A stretch of 64,000 nt of DNA from Physcomitrium patens (GCF_000002425.4 NC_037255.1:1557847-1621846); one strand, 5' to 3'. Positions 1 to 12,240 are shown, numbered from the stretch's first letter. Numbers and translations are program-made. The notes: generated from the sequence alone by a model not told the origin.

Positions 1-430
1 ATATATGGAGGCAAGAGTATTTGACCACCTTCAAATAGATGGTCAAATAAAAAAAATTAATCAAATTTTGGAGCAATGTTTGTGATATACCATCAATTAT
101 TAGTAAGATAATTGGACCTCATATTTAAATTTAGTAAAGTTTGCTTATTATAATAATCTTCATACTTTTACTCAACAAACACCATTTTACTTCAATTATG
201 GCTATCATCTAAAGCTTGATTTGTTAGGTATATTAAAAGATGAAAATCCAACAGCTAAAGATTTTAGTTAATGTGTTACTAAAGATATAAGAGTTTCATT
301 AACATTATCTTCAAAAACCTAAACCTATTTTAAGATGACTTTTTTAGGAAGCTATTGCTAAGATGTTGTAAATAACAAAGAAAACAAATATCAAAGCAAT
401 AATCTTTGTGGAACTTGGAATTAGAAAAGA
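1..430 (+). pseudogene. Ty3/gypsy integrase remnant (3' part)
   Basis: Reading the plus strand from about base 20 gives a decayed version of the integrase block that carries the catalytic Glu (family form PQTDGQTERVNQVLE; here QIDGQIKKINQILE at about 28-69). It is followed by the usual 'FAYNN..H.ST..TPF..NYGYHP' block at about 140-215. Stops interrupt the frame and the protein fades after about base 430. The fragment enters from outside the window, so the 5' part of the element is not visible. It has no trace of the extra 3' frame found in the 44.7-kb element, so it probably belongs to another gypsy lineage. The family assignment is firm; the end point is approximate. Confidence 0.75.
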
Positions 431-1079
431 AGGTGATATTATGGATATGCAACAAAATATTCTTAAAATAATTTATTATATTTTAGAAGGTTCTAAAAGA
501 TTTTTAGAAGATCTTCAAGGTTTTTAAAATATTCCAACAATTTCTAAAAAGTTCTGAGAAAATTAAAGGAGTTGCTTGAGAAGCTTCTTAAAATTGTTTT
601 TATCTTTAAACATCATAGAAATTTCTCAAAGAGCTTCTTAAGGTTGATTTATCTTCAAGCAATATAGAAACTTCTTGAGAAGCTTCATAATACTTAGTAT
701 ATATTTGAATTGAAGCTCAGAGTATCTTCAATTTTGACAATATATTTCTTGGAGCTCTAGCTTACTTTTCTTTGTATTAAACTTGTATTCATTATATTTA
801 ATCAAGTTCTTGTTAGTTTGCTTGTTAAAACTCTTCCATTCAACTTCTTGTTTGGTCTCTTATACAATGTATCTATGACAAATAATGTCCTATTATTGAA
901 TGTTTAATATTTAATAAAAGAGATTTGATTGCAAATTCATGTACTTGGTCATTAATGAACTGATATAATCGTACTTCCACCTCCAACTTCAACTCCACCT
1001 TCTCCTATGTTAACTCATTTACAAGCACATGAACTGGCACAAAGATAAGTAATTGTTTAATTAACACTCGCTTAGATGC
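431..1079. repeat. AT-rich TE-derived non-coding stretch
   Basis: No coding potential. Variants of the motif 'cttgagaagcttc' recur at about 575-590, 625-640 and 670-685, giving loose internal repetition. It lies between a gypsy integrase remnant and a copia RT remnant, so it is probably LTR or leader sequence of one of them, but no paired LTR is visible in the window. Confidence 0.4.
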
Positions 1080-1300
1080 CTTCCAAATCTTTCTTATCTT
1101 CAACTCATATTGCATATGTTTTTTATACAAGCACTAAAGAACATATTATTATTGATGAAGCTATAAGAAGCGATGATACTTAAAAGTGGAAAGAAACAAT
1201 AGAATGATTGTATAAAAATATTATAGACGATAAGACTTGGACTTTAACACCTTCATAAGAAATCTATTTGATGCAAGTGAATTTTTAAGTTTAAATATAA
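1080..1300 (+). pseudogene. Ty1/copia reverse transcriptase N-terminal remnant
   Basis: A plus-strand reading with three stops resembles the start of the copia-type RT domain (RVT_2): 'EAIRSDDT*KWKETIE*LYK' followed by 'DDKTWTL', which matches the family pattern 'EAI.S.DA.KW..AM.EE...L..N.TW.LV'. The frame then dissolves into AT-rich sequence at about 1300. Only this short block survives. It differs in type from the gypsy integrase remnant 700 bases upstream, so two retroelement families abut here. Confidence 0.6.
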
Positions 1301-1529
1301 TATAGATGGTTTAGTGGAGCGTTATAGGATGCATATATTATACCACTTTTATATAACTTTTTATAATGTATAAATTTAGCTTATTACATACTTTGTTCTT
1401 TTATAATTTAAATATTTGCATACATATATGTTTTAAAGAAAAATCAATTAAAAAAATTATTTTAAAATATATATATATATATAATTATTTGCATAAAAGT
1501 GACATAAGTATTTTACAAAACGTTTAAAA

Positions 1530-2600
1530 ATGTCACTAAAATCAATGATGACATCTTTACATCATGCAAAATATTCCAAAAGAAGGATTCTAACAATTAT
1601 AGGACATTGTAGTCATTGGATGAAAGAACGAGCCCGTGAGCGAATGAACCCTTCCATCCAATACGAGAACCGAGGGTTTGGTCCACAGTGTAGTCGTCGT
1701 CGTCCGGATCCTGATACCGCAATCAACAGCGGGGCGGCAGAAGAAGATGCAATCGAGGCGGCGGCACCTCAACATTGAACACGCAAAAGCAGGGCGAGTG
1801 GACATCTGCGTGCAGCTAACCTTATTGCAAATCCACCTCCCATGTGGAGAAGACAGCAGAGGACGAAGTGGGGGGGGGGGGGGGGAAGAGTTGGAACGTT
1901 TATTCTCCCATGCTTCGACTGACGGCAGCGAAGCGGGGAAAAGACCTCCATCCACTGCATCCTGGTCCCCACTTCGACGATCCTCCCCTCCTACGAGACG
2001 GCTATAGACGGACACAAGCATGCTCGCACTCCACCCCGACTGCAGCATTCATTCACTCACTAACTTACTGAGAAATTTGTTACTCTGACCCGTTAAAGGA
2101 AGTTGTCATAGCTTCCAATAGTATAGAGCAACGTGGAGTAATTGGGTGAAGGTTTTGAGCTGCCCCTGCCCGTGGTACGACACCAATACGTAGGCCAAAC
2201 AGAGACTGTGCTCGTGGTCCTTTGTTCCTGTGTTGTTGCAGCTCCCTCGTAGCTGCAGCACCAGCTCCACTGCCTGCCTGGCTGCCCCACCAACTGACGC
2301 AAGTGGCACAGTGGAATAAAAACGACGGAATGGGCCAGCCACTTAGTGAACTAGTGGCTCGCAGCGCTTCGCAGCGAATCTCTTCTCTGCCAAGTAATAC
2401 CGTGCTGTAAGATTCTATTTCATTCGCCATGTTTCTATCTTCGGGGGCTGGGTTGTGAGGGAGCAAAGCCTGGCCCTGAGGAGCAGGAATGAAAACCTGT
2501 GTGGACATGGCGATGTGGGAAGGAAGAACCCTTCGGTGGCTGAGATCGACAAAAACGAGAGCGATGGAGAGGCCCACTTCTCAATAACGTCGCATTAGTA
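1530..2600. other. GC-richer island, no gene recognised
   Basis: Base composition rises abruptly compared with the flanking AT-rich DNA. Several overlapping open frames exist on both strands (for example minus 2080-2577), but none resembles a family I know and they overlap each other. A 16-G homopolymer sits at 1870-1885. The stretch may be the promoter or leader of an unannotated transcript. I do not call a gene. Confidence 0.3.
1870..1885 (+). repeat. Poly-G tract (16 G)
   Basis: An uninterrupted run of 16 G. Shorter runs occur at 3738-3746 (9 G) and 7964-7974 (11 G, inside LNK intron 2). G homopolymers of this length are uncommon in an AT-rich genome. They can form G-quadruplexes or be sites of length variation or sequencing error. 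Confidence 0.9.
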
Positions 2601-2609
2601 GGCAGCCAC

Positions 2610-2617
2610 TATAAATA
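2610..2617 (+). promoter_or_regulatory. TATA-box-like site
   Basis: TATAAATA in a locally GC-rich context, about 30 bases upstream of a possible start region near 2640. No downstream coding sequence is recognised, so this is only a candidate core promoter. Confidence 0.25.
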
Positions 2618-2640
2618 CGCAACGTACGCCCTGTACTGAT

Positions 2641-3440
2641 TTGGCGTTGCTGATTCTGAGAAAACGAGTTGACATTCACCTAGTTATGAGTGGAGCTCGC
2701 TTGGCTTGGGAAGCCGGGTGTGCGGAACTGCTTGCCTATTCTGGGTTAACAGTACCGTATCCAGTGAGCGGTGGAAGGTCTGGCAGCCGAGAGCACCATA
2801 TCTGCCCCCGCGATCCCTCGTCCGGCCAATCACCTACCACTAAAAAGAAAATTGCTCTCCATTAAATCACAGCTTCACATCAGATCTGCCTGTGGGATTC
2901 TACACCCAGATTCTCTGTTCTAGTTTCCAATCCCAGCTCGCTTGGAAACTCACAATCTCCTTCGTTTGCGGCACACGCCAGATAATTTCTTCAGAAATTT
3001 CTTCCGGTTTTCATCTTTCCCCTCAGTGGACAATGGTTCACTGAACCCATCTTTCAATTCCCTCAATCACGAGCGCTGAGAGAAACATTAGCTGAGAAAC
3101 AATTTAGCAAAAACATTAATATATACATTTTAAAATAAAAATATATACAGAACATGCGAACACGACCCACGAACTCAAAAGCTATGTACTACAAGAAGAA
3201 ATTCAGTTGTTGTAACAGGTTACGGTAACACAATCCAAACGACTTGTTCTATCCGACACACAAGAAGCACAGATTTTTAGGGTTTGTGTGTGCACATTTT
3301 TTCCTTTCAGCTAGAACAAATATATATATATATATATATAAAAGCAAAATATTTTTTCTAAAACAATATATTTGATTCCAATTATGTAATGAACCACATG
3401 CGTCGCTGCCCGATCTGAAGCTAAAGAGACACAGCCGCAG
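2641..3440. other. Intergenic, no gene recognised
   Basis: Mixed composition, with a short (TA)n tract at 3321-3341. An open frame at 2641-2865 has no recognisable similarity. It could be leader sequence behind the TATA-like site at 2610. Confidence 0.3.
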
Positions 3441-3608
3441 CTGTTGGAGCTCAGCGATGGAAATACGTGTGTAGAGTATGAAGCCACCTCTCAGTTCTGT
3501 AGCCACAGCTTCGAGTTCGACAGCAGCACACATCGTCAGAGAATCTACGAATCTATATGCGAATCTTTTAAAAAAGGAAGATTACAAAATCTTTATTACA
3601 GAGGGTCC

Positions 3609-3793
3609 AGCTCATCAAGAGTAGCCAGGACTCATTGCCCTTGGAAGCATCCAAACTCAACCACATTAATTTTGTCTCCACACTGGCAAGCAGTGAAGGC
3701 AAAGTGGGATTGCGAGAGTGGAGATTGCTGGTTCGAAGGGGGGGGGTCTCCTTCACACCCGCAGATGCTGATGGTCCTCTCCATCCCTGAAAT
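3609..3793 (-). pseudogene. Unrecognised minus-strand reading frame with one stop
   Basis: On the minus strand, after an acceptor-like 'tttcag', a frame reads from near 3793 through a Cys-rich stretch (ICGC; ACQCGDK) to 'INVVEFGCFQGQ'. It then meets a TGA, followed in the same frame by 'VLATLDELDPL' and two TAA codons. The composition looks protein-like, and the single internal stop would be explained by CGA to TGA. I do not recognise the family and cannot find a convincing upstream exon. A chance frame is possible. Confidence 0.2.
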
Positions 3794-3863
3794 TGCCAGG
3801 TCAGCACATTACGAGATCCAGAGAGATTGCTTTCATTCTGAGGTGGGGGCCAACTCAGCGTGA

Positions 3864-5109
3864 CAGATCATCATCATCCACATGTTGTATGACAGGAGGG
3901 CTTGGTCAAGGAGGGACCCTTGCCCTGAAAAAAATTAAAAATAAAAAGGGAGCGAGTATAATAGTGCGAGATGATTCTTTTGTATCAAAGTATTTCTTAG
4001 AGGACTTTCTTCAATAAGTTCAAGGTTCTAAGACAAGATTCTTACAGAAACTACTAGGATTATAATAGTACCCTCAATGCACAACAGAACTCGACTTCTC
4101 AATATCAACTGAAGATGAACTACACTACATTAAATTATATGTAGTATATATATGCGTTATCAAGAAAAATATATTTCTTTAATGCCTACATGAACTCAGT
4201 AAATAAATATTCACTTTTTATTTGTTCAGTTTAGTTTAAAATATAAGTAAAAATACAAGTATGTGCACAACACAGAACGCTGTGAAAAAAAGTTGAAATT
4301 CATTGTCACTTGTTTTTTTTTTGTTTTTTTTTGTTTTTTTTTCAAATTCAATTAACCAATGGAATAGTTTTAAAAAATACGATTTCAATACTGGTGGAAA
4401 AAACACCCACTTAGAAATTCTAATCGTAAATATTTGGAAAATGTCCAATTTTTTAGAGATTTTTCTAGATGTGGACGAAATCTAGAAAGTACTATGATCC
4501 AATAAGCTAACACAGGTCCAAATTTAATCATGAATGATTGCCTGGAAATGAGCGCTTATGCTCACAACACAGGGACAGATTTTTTCCCACTCCTAATTAG
4601 TGTGGGATGAGAGTATTAGTTTGAATATGGGCCTGAGTTCACGGTGACATGAGGAATGGTGCTGCTCCTCCACCTCCCTTAGATTATTACCACCAAAGCC
4701 TGCACCACACTTGGCGATAGTTCACAAGCTCAGAGGCCACTGGGAACGTTGGGAACAAGGATGCCTCATTTGTTACCCGCGGAAATAGAAACCACACCTA
4801 TGACCAATATCAAGTAATTTCTGTGGTCCACATATTTCCATCTCCCTTTGGCTCTCCCTTTGACTTTGCTTACGACTGACTACTTGCTTGGTGGTGCTGA
4901 ATTCTACCCGACCATTAAAAAAAAAAACTAGTTGAAGAATTGTTGAAAAGTCGTAATTTTGTGGTATTGAGAGAGTACGTCGGGTGAAGTACGGATGAAT
5001 TTCATATCAAAAATTTAATGAGTGGTCACTATATACCCCTTTTCATTAAAATTTTTACTGTGAAGAAATTTCACCACCAGTTTTATATATTTTTCAGTTT
5101 TATTTTAAT
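3864..5109. other. Intergenic, AT-rich, no gene recognised
   Basis: Low-complexity T-rich and A-rich segments (about 4310-4345 and 4917-4930). No conserved reading frame is visible. It contains the distal upstream region of the LNK gene. Confidence 0.4.
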
Positions 5110-5237
5110 ATACTGTTACACACGAGACGAGCATTTGAGGCGAGAGCTAAAAGGAGCTCAACAGTTGGAACTCGGACGAAGAATATTTATACGACGTGAA
5201 TGAACAGATTACCGCGTTCTACGTTCGCTTTCGTTTT

Positions 5238-5278
5238 TTTTCGTTCGTTCGTTCGTTCGTTCGTTCTTTCGTTCGTTT
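5238..5278 (+). repeat. (TTCG)n microsatellite
   Basis: About nine imperfect TTCG/TTCT units in the presumed LNK leader. Confidence 0.85.
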
Positions 5279-6014
5279 GTATGTACATGCCCTCTGAACG
5301 GAGAGTGCGGACTCTAGTGGCGCCAGTTTGTGGTTCTCGCAGCTTCCTGAAAAACTAGCTTGGTTGTCGTTCTCAATGCCGTCGCCAGGCTCCTACACAC
5401 TCCATTCGCAGAGACTCGTCACAGTTGTAGCGGTAGTGTCGACCTCCTGCATTCCACCGAGATTCTACATCGCCGAGTTTGCTACAGTTCGAACCCTAAT
5501 CCTTTGAGAGAGTTGTCCCAAGTGCACTTTGTAAATCGAGGTTTCTCGGCTCTGCACCGATAGCAGAGCCAAGCACGCTTAGCGTGCGGTAGGAAAGGTT
5601 GCCTTTGGCGACTGTTTGAAGTGTCTACGCGAAGAGTGGCGCCATTTGGGTTCAATTCGGTGTGGTCTTAGTTTGCTGGGCCTGTATCAGCGAGTGCACT
5701 TTGTAGGCTGGAAGAAGAGTGCTCTGTGCCTTGAATAGAGTTAATTTTTGGCTCGGTGTTGTCTTTGAAATCTTCGGGAGCTTTAATGTCGTCTCATCCT
5801 TCGTGCTTTAGTTTCCGTCTTGAGAGGAAGTATGCAGAGAGGTTGTAGTCTCGGAGATGTATCCTATTCATTGCTTTTGTATGTCTGGAGGACCTCAAGA
5901 TCATATCTCCCGCTTCATTGAGCCCGGTGCTTCAGCTACCTACAGGCGGTTTTACAGGTAGTAGAAAGCGGCTACTGCCGCAGCGTTGGATGGCAACGCT
6001 AAGCGCATTCCTGT

Positions 6015-6045
6015 AATTATTATTATTATTATTATTATTATTATT
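6015..6045 (+). repeat. (ATT)n microsatellite
   Basis: Ten ATT units just downstream of the presumed leader exon. Confidence 0.85.
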
Positions 6046-6982
6046 TCGATCCCGTCAGATGCCTCGTCAGAAGGAAGGTGGACATGATCCTGATGCGTAG
6101 TCGTGGAGCTTGAAACGTGGACGGCGATTCAAGCGCTCGTTAAGGCGGTGGCTCTGCAGTATCTGCTTCTTTCGTGTAGCTATTCTACATAATACGCGGG
6201 CAGCAAGTTTTCTCTACAGGTATTGTGAATAGAAGACCATATATCACGCAAATAGTGTTTGATAGATTTTTTACCTGCAATTACATCTTCCATTTATGTA
6301 CATTTGTTCTTTTGAAGCGGAAAAGTTCATTGTAAACATTCCTGATTTTAAGAATTCGCAATTAAATTACGGATAGTTTCCGATCCTTGAATACTTGATT
6401 TGGATTCTTTTATTTACTTCAATAGTACTAGTTGAAGTCATTTGCTCTACGTGCAGCTACTGAGCATAGCAATAAGACGCTATATTTCAGATCGTTCGAT
6501 CTTCACGAATAGTGTGTACCTTCGACACAATGCCCATTGTACGCGAACCGAGGCTCTTACTACCTGTCTGAAGGAGTTGTGCGTGCTTCGTGCGTTGTGT
6601 GTGTGTGTGTGGCACATATATGATGTGTGGGAAGTAAATTATGAATCGTGCATCAAGCTTGCTCCTGAAGTGAATTTTTCATTGCAAGTTCCTTCCGAAA
6701 GATTTTACTTAAGCAAGGCGGGTGGGTTATATGGTTTAGCAAGCCCATTTAGTGACGTCTCAATGTAACTGATTAAGAGAGGACACATGCTGGCTTTCAA
6801 AAGAGCTGTAAGGTTGAGTACGTAAACATATTTTGAACTCATCTTATGTATTGAAGCAAACACTTGTGTATTTCTTCGAGCACGGCTTTTGTTTCGTCAC
6901 CAGCTTGGGAATCTGTAAAATAGTAACTTGCTTGTATTCTGCCTGTCGATGGGACGATTTTGATCCTGAGCCTCTGAGTCTG

Positions 6983-9900
6983 AATGCGATGCATTATGGG
7001 GGATCTTGCAGGTGGGTGGAGTTTCCCATCAAGGAAGACATGAAGGTCGACTCGCCAGTTCTGGGAGGTGGCGGTTTAGGGGGTTCTATGGCAGATTCCT
7101 TCTTTTCGGAGGACGATTCCAGTATTGTTACAAGTAGTTGTCACTTCTCACTTTGTGATGCTCAGGAAAACAACCTTTCATTGTTTGGAGGTGACAGTGT
7201 TGATGATAAAGCAGACTACAGCTGGGATAGCTGTTTTGGCAATTTGGAAGATGTCGATAACTTGCTCAGGTAAGCTTCGGCTTTCCAATCTAAGAGCATT
7301 TGATTTGCATACTTTAATCACAGCGGAATTCACGCTTGTGATTTATGTGTTGCGTTCATGCTGTCACCTGGAAATGTCTTTGCGTTGGATTGCACCATCC
7401 TTGGGACTAGAGTAGGGTATGTTAAGTGGGTTATAGCTTGGTATTGCAGTTTTTTTCAGCCCTTTCCAGTGACGCTTACACTAGTCTTTTTAATATTTTA
7501 TTTTTTTGAAAATCCCAGTTCTGATCCAGAATCCACGTTCGGGCGGGTGTCTTGCAGCCCTGCAACTTTGCAATGGGCTGATTCAGCATCACCTCTTGAT
7601 CTGCAGTCGGAGAGTGAGTTGTCGGGGACTAAGTCGTCATCAGTCATTGACGCTGGACCAGGTGTGAACGAAAAGGTAGACGTTTTTGACTTGGAAATGG
7701 AGTTTGTTCCTATCAACGCTCCCCTATCTATACCATGTGGAGGAATTGGTCAAAATACGACCTTCATAGAAGCTGAATTTCAACCTGCGACTAGTTTTGA
7801 GAGCAGGTTGCCCAATAATCATGTCCAAGCCGAACTACAGTCTGATCCGCATTCTGGCGCCCAGGCCAATTCAAGCGATTGCTTAGATGATGCGAAGGTA
7901 CTAGCTCCAGTTACCGTCCTCGTTATCCTCTTCATCTATCTTCTAGTGAGCGGTCAACACATAGGGGGGGGGGGTACCATCTGTTTTCTCCTAGGGTTGA
8001 TGTGTATGAATCCTGAAAGTTACATTTGATTGTGACTTTTTGTCAGATTGTATGTGTCGGTCAGGTTTCAGATAGTTTTCGGTCTTGGGAGGTCAGTGCC
8101 AGGAACTCTTTGAAGTAGCCATGATACCCAGAAAACTCAGGTAGGCCTCTTTTATTTTGTGTGTTTCTGATTATGTACCTCAAAGGATTGTCAGTGATCC
8201 CTTTTGCAGAGCGTATTTTGACCCCAACGGATTCCCCCACTATCGAGTCTGTTTGTAAATTGTGCGAAAATCTTCTGGAGGGTCGTGGATTTTTGCAAGT
8301 AGGTTAATGAGGTGTTTTTGTTTTGGTTGTTGATGTTGATTTAGATGATGGAGGTTCTCACTGGAAGCATGGCTACGTCTGAAAGTACCGAAAATGTGTC
8401 AATGGGAATGGATGCCCCTGAAGATGAGTCAGGACCATCTTCTGTCAGTGTTTCGGATTCAGAAAAAGTCAAAGTGGCGCAGGTGCGTTGATACGGATGT
8501 TCTCAACATAGTTTTTACTTTACGCTTCGCGGTGATATCTTTCTGTAAGTGTTTAGACTTCAAATTTGTATTCTAGAGAATCTGTTCCCTTTGTAGCTTC
8601 TGAAGTGAAGCTAGACGCTATCTATGCATGATTTTTATATCAGAGACGAGTTAAGTCATGTGTAACCACTTTGTCTTCCTCAGACTCTCTCTCTGAAATA
8701 ACAATGACATCGTATAAACCTGCTTGTGCCAGGCACAAAGGGCGAGACGACATGCTGTGACTCGGAAAAGGCTCGAAGAAAGAAGTAAGCGGCAGCTCAA
8801 CCACCGCAAGGGTTTTCATGGTGCAGGTTATGGGGGTCCACGGACGCTGCATCCAATGCCGATGCATATGCCGGCTCAGGTAGCCCATCTTAATCAACCA
8901 TCTACCCCGAACATGCATAGTTATCCCGTGAATCCATCAAACCTATCACCAGCAATGCAGCCAATGTTTCGGCCTGGGGCCCCTTACATGCACGGTGGGT
9001 ACAGTCCTATGCATGTGATGCCACAAGTTGCTCCACCTACTGGTCCTGCCCAATTGCAAGGGCAAGGGTTGTATGTAGGCTACCCACAGCCATGTGCTTT
9101 TCCGCAGCCATTGCCACCGTATCAACATCAACTTCGGCCACCCGGGAAGGTTTCAGTTCGTCCGCCGCCAAGTACTTCAACCATGACTCCGCAGGAAAAG
9201 ATTGAAAAGCTGAAGTTAATACAGCAGATGCATGCACGATTGGCAGTGGAGCAGCAGGGGCAACAATTTGCTGCTCAAGGGGTTGCTCCACTGGATACTA
9301 GTGGTCCGAGGAAGGGGGTGACGCCCATGCTTCCTTGTGTGGCTTCAAAAGAAGTGGATGTAGGTGTGAAGCTTAGTGAAACGAAGATGCCAGTAACAGA
9401 AAGCGATACCGAGCCGTCTCTTTCAGTAGGTCAAACTGTTGTAGATGGTGTGTCTGATGACGAAGGAGGGTCTTTGGAGTCTGCGGTATTGGATCAACTG
9501 CAGAATACCATAAAGACGGTATGTGCACTACACTTTTCAGATTAGAAAATCTGTCTAAATTTCCAGGCATGGTTAGTCCTCTGTTTTTCTTTGTACCTGT
9601 CCTTTAATGTTTAACTAATTCTGAAATCGGTCTAGTGATAGATGTTCTATCACTTGTAGAATCAGAAATGGACTCTACTTAACCTCAAGTTTTCTTTTTG
9701 GTCTCAGCATCTGGAACTTGGAACTAGGATATGCATAAGGGATGCCTTGTATCGTTTGGCAAGGAGTGCTATGAGGAGGCAGGCTTCAGGTGGAAGAGCA
9801 ACAGCAGATGACACTGCGAAGTGTTCTCAAGCCTCGCAGGATGCTGACGCTACCTCAACTGGTCTCGAAGCTTCTACCAACAGCGACCCTTCATCATTAA

Positions 9901-10865
9901 GCAGGGTGTCTAGGTATGAATTGTCATATTTATGATCCGTTTATAAGTTAAACTCATATTGCTCATTAATTTGGTGAGAATCAAACAAGGACTACTGATT
10001 ACGTTTATAAGTTGATCCGATGTCAACTGTTTTTTACAGGATGGATATGACAATGGTGGAAACACAGACAAATCCCATCGATCGCTCCATTGCACATTTG
10101 CTGTTTCATAAAATGCAACCGCAGCCCAATTCTGCCCAAGTGTCACCTAGCGATGATGGCAACCGTGCTGGCTTCCAACAGACCAACACTGCAGGACAAG
10201 TGAATGGTCATGCTGCATGGAACCAAGGTACTGTGGCACAAGGCAATTGGGCTGGACAGAAATCTCAACTGAATCAGACTGGAGACATTTGTCCGGGTAT
10301 TGCTTCTAGTGTTGACATGGTTTCAGCACCTTCGCTTCCGCCTCCCAAGGTTCTAATGATTCCCAAATCCATTTCAAGATCGCAGGATGACTCTGTCCTT
10401 AGGACGGTTGGATCTAGTGAACATCAGAGTGGCATTTCATCAGCCGTTATGAAGAAAAGTACATCGAGTGGGCACTTGCAGGGCAATGTGACCGGAGTGG
10501 TAGGGATGAGCGTTGAGCTTCCTTCTTCAATGGGATCGCAGTTGCAGAGTAGATCTGATGGTGAGCAACTAGTTCGACCAACTCAAAATTTGACAAGCTC
10601 ATTGCGAAAGGAATCTAGTAAGTTGAAAAATGGTTTTCAGTGGAAACGGCTGCAGCATGCTGTAGCCTTGAAGGAGCTGAGTCAAGTTCTCGCAGAAGAT
10701 CCGGATGTTGCATCGGGTCCTCTATGTAAAGAAGAAAGTGGTCTGGCCCAGTCTGCACCACCCGTATCTCCTTCTAGTGGCTCTGATGAGTGCCAAGCAG
10801 GTGGTTTGTCGAATCTTTCCAAAAACCTTGGAGATAAAGACACATCAATGGATGAAACGGTTTGA
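6983..10865 (+). CDS. LNK: LNK-family protein (night light-inducible and clock-regulated), six coding exons
   Basis: Exons by GT/AG and phase: 6983-7269, 7519-7897, 8345-8482, 8733-9518, 9708-9913, 10040-10865. They join without a stop to 873 residues. Family signatures in order: an acidic 'DVDNLLRSSDPESTFGR' block near residues 89-104; a basic stretch 'AQRARRHAVTRKRLEER' at 269-285; a Pro/Met/Gln-rich region; 'MTPQEKIEKL' plus Gln-rich helix at 419-448; 'LELGTRICIRDALYRLARSA' near 532-551; and 'DRSIAHLLFHK' at 613-623. These C-terminal blocks are characteristic of plant LNK1/LNK2, nuclear coactivators that work with REVEILLE MYB factors in the circadian clock and light response. The start is uncertain. 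I chose ATG 6983, but the frame is open upstream to 6833 (923 residues), and the short N-terminal Trp-acidic motif of angiosperm LNKs is not evident. An acceptor-like 'ttgcag' ends at 7010, so a further 5' coding exon is possible. Identification is strong; the N-terminus is weak. Confidence 0.85.
7964..7974 (+). repeat. Poly-G tract (11 G) in LNK intron 2
   Basis: Eleven consecutive G about 70 bases after the donor at 7898. Confidence 0.9.
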
Positions 10866-12240
10866 AGAAATCTCACACGAAGAGGCATAGGAAAAATATT
10901 GAAAAAATTGAGAATAGATGAAGCGGCTATAGACTATTCAGGAATGGTGTAGATTTATGAGCGAGAGATGAGTTACTACTAGTTCGGATCGGAATTTTTT
11001 AGATGTTTCAGTTCTTTCTCAGGCCTGTTGTGACAATACTCGCTTTTTCTTAAGGTACGGTTTTAAACCTCAAAATTGTACATCTGGTTCAGATGGAGTC
11101 CCTAGTGACATTCGTTTTTCTTTGGTGTTTTGATTTATTGCTTTCTTCGTCTTCTTCTGTATATTAACATGGTTTACTTATTTTTACATTAGTTAGTTTT
11201 AATTACTTATTTATGTACAACAAAAAAGTCTTTTAAATTTATTTTTCAGGAAAGCTCGATGCATTCTCGAAATTGTTTGTAGTGATGCGTAGCTCTAAGT
11301 GTGGTAATTTTTTCAAAGCATCAATATCGATTATCTCATTTATTCATTGTTGAATCCTGCAGATTTAACTCCTTGGAGTGCCAACTCTACTCTATAATTT
11401 TACAATCTTGGTGGCACAAGGGTTCAAGTTTGGTGAAGTGGGTGTCAAGGAAGAGGAAAGTTAGGTTAATGACACTGGATCTTCAAGCTGTCTATATGGG
11501 AAATAGGGATTAGTTACCCACGAGTCGTAGGTGCTCTCTGCAATGCTTTTTAGGGTATCCGAACGAAGAGTGTTGGATATTGCGGCGATCTTCATGTATA
11601 CTGAATTTTGGATTTCCTGGGTTTTTACGCCAGTTTAGTATAGGCAGTTATGGCAAAATCATTCATGAAATTTGATGAAATGTTATATTAATCTGTACCG
11701 TATTTCTATACTTGACTATTTGCTCTGCACCCTTTTCTTATTTGTGTAATCAATGGCGATTCTGTACTATGTGGATTGTTCTGGCGAGAGTTTGTATCAT
11801 GTACAGTTGTTCTGACCGACGTCACAAACTGATTCTATTTTCTGGGCTTTTTTTTCCTTCAACTATCGTGGAGGGCACGGCGGGGGAACATGAAGGCGTA
11901 TTTCCTTATGCACAACCAAGTCCAAGTGGGATCATGCATGACAGTTCAAATTTCGTGGAGGGCAGTGAAAGATGATGGAGATGGAAACTCAATGACTTGA
12001 TTTCCTATTTCCCTACAGTCATTGGATGAATGTGATTTACATTTTCTTTCTAGCGTTGAGTAATTGTGTGGTGTGGGAGTGATTAACAATAGAACCTAAT
12101 CATTTTGGAACGGGTGGGATTGGAATGTTGTTGAAGAGTATGGAGTGTGCTTTGAAAAGCAAGGAGCATTTGGGTGAGTAGGTTTCTAGACTTGATCCTC
12201 TGCATGTTAGAATCCTCGTTCAAATATAAGTTCACAAAAA
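10866..12240 (+). other. Downstream region and probable 3' UTR of LNK
   Basis: T-rich, gene-flank-like composition without a conserved frame. Short open frames at 11301-11513 and 11712-11975 have no recognisable similarity. A poly(A) site could not be fixed. AT content rises sharply after about 12240, marking the end of the gene island. Confidence 0.4.

Larger units (their letters stand above)
5110..6230 (+). promoter_or_regulatory. Probable 5' leader / first exon region of the LNK gene
   Basis: Composition becomes gene-like at about 5110 and stays so to about 6230, but there is no long conserved frame. Short upstream frames are present, for example an ATG at 5857 closed by TAG at 5961. Donor-like sites occur at 5958 (ACAG/GTAGTA) and at about 6219 (TACAG/GTATTG). 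It contains a (TTCG)n tract at 5238-5278 and an (ATT)n tract at 6015-6045. Long leaders with introns and upstream frames are common in plant regulatory genes. The transcript start is not determined. Confidence 0.4.

Noticed and set aside
1590..2577. Minus-strand frames of 152 and 165 codons in the first GC island
   Set aside because: No family resemblance, overlapping frames on the opposite strand of similar length, and no splice-compatible partners; probably chance in GC-richer DNA.
3728..3740. tRNA B-box-like GGTTCGAA
   Set aside because: No matching A box or cloverleaf around it.
9037..9291. Minus-strand frames inside LNK exon 4
   Set aside because: Antisense shadows of the conserved LNK coding exon.
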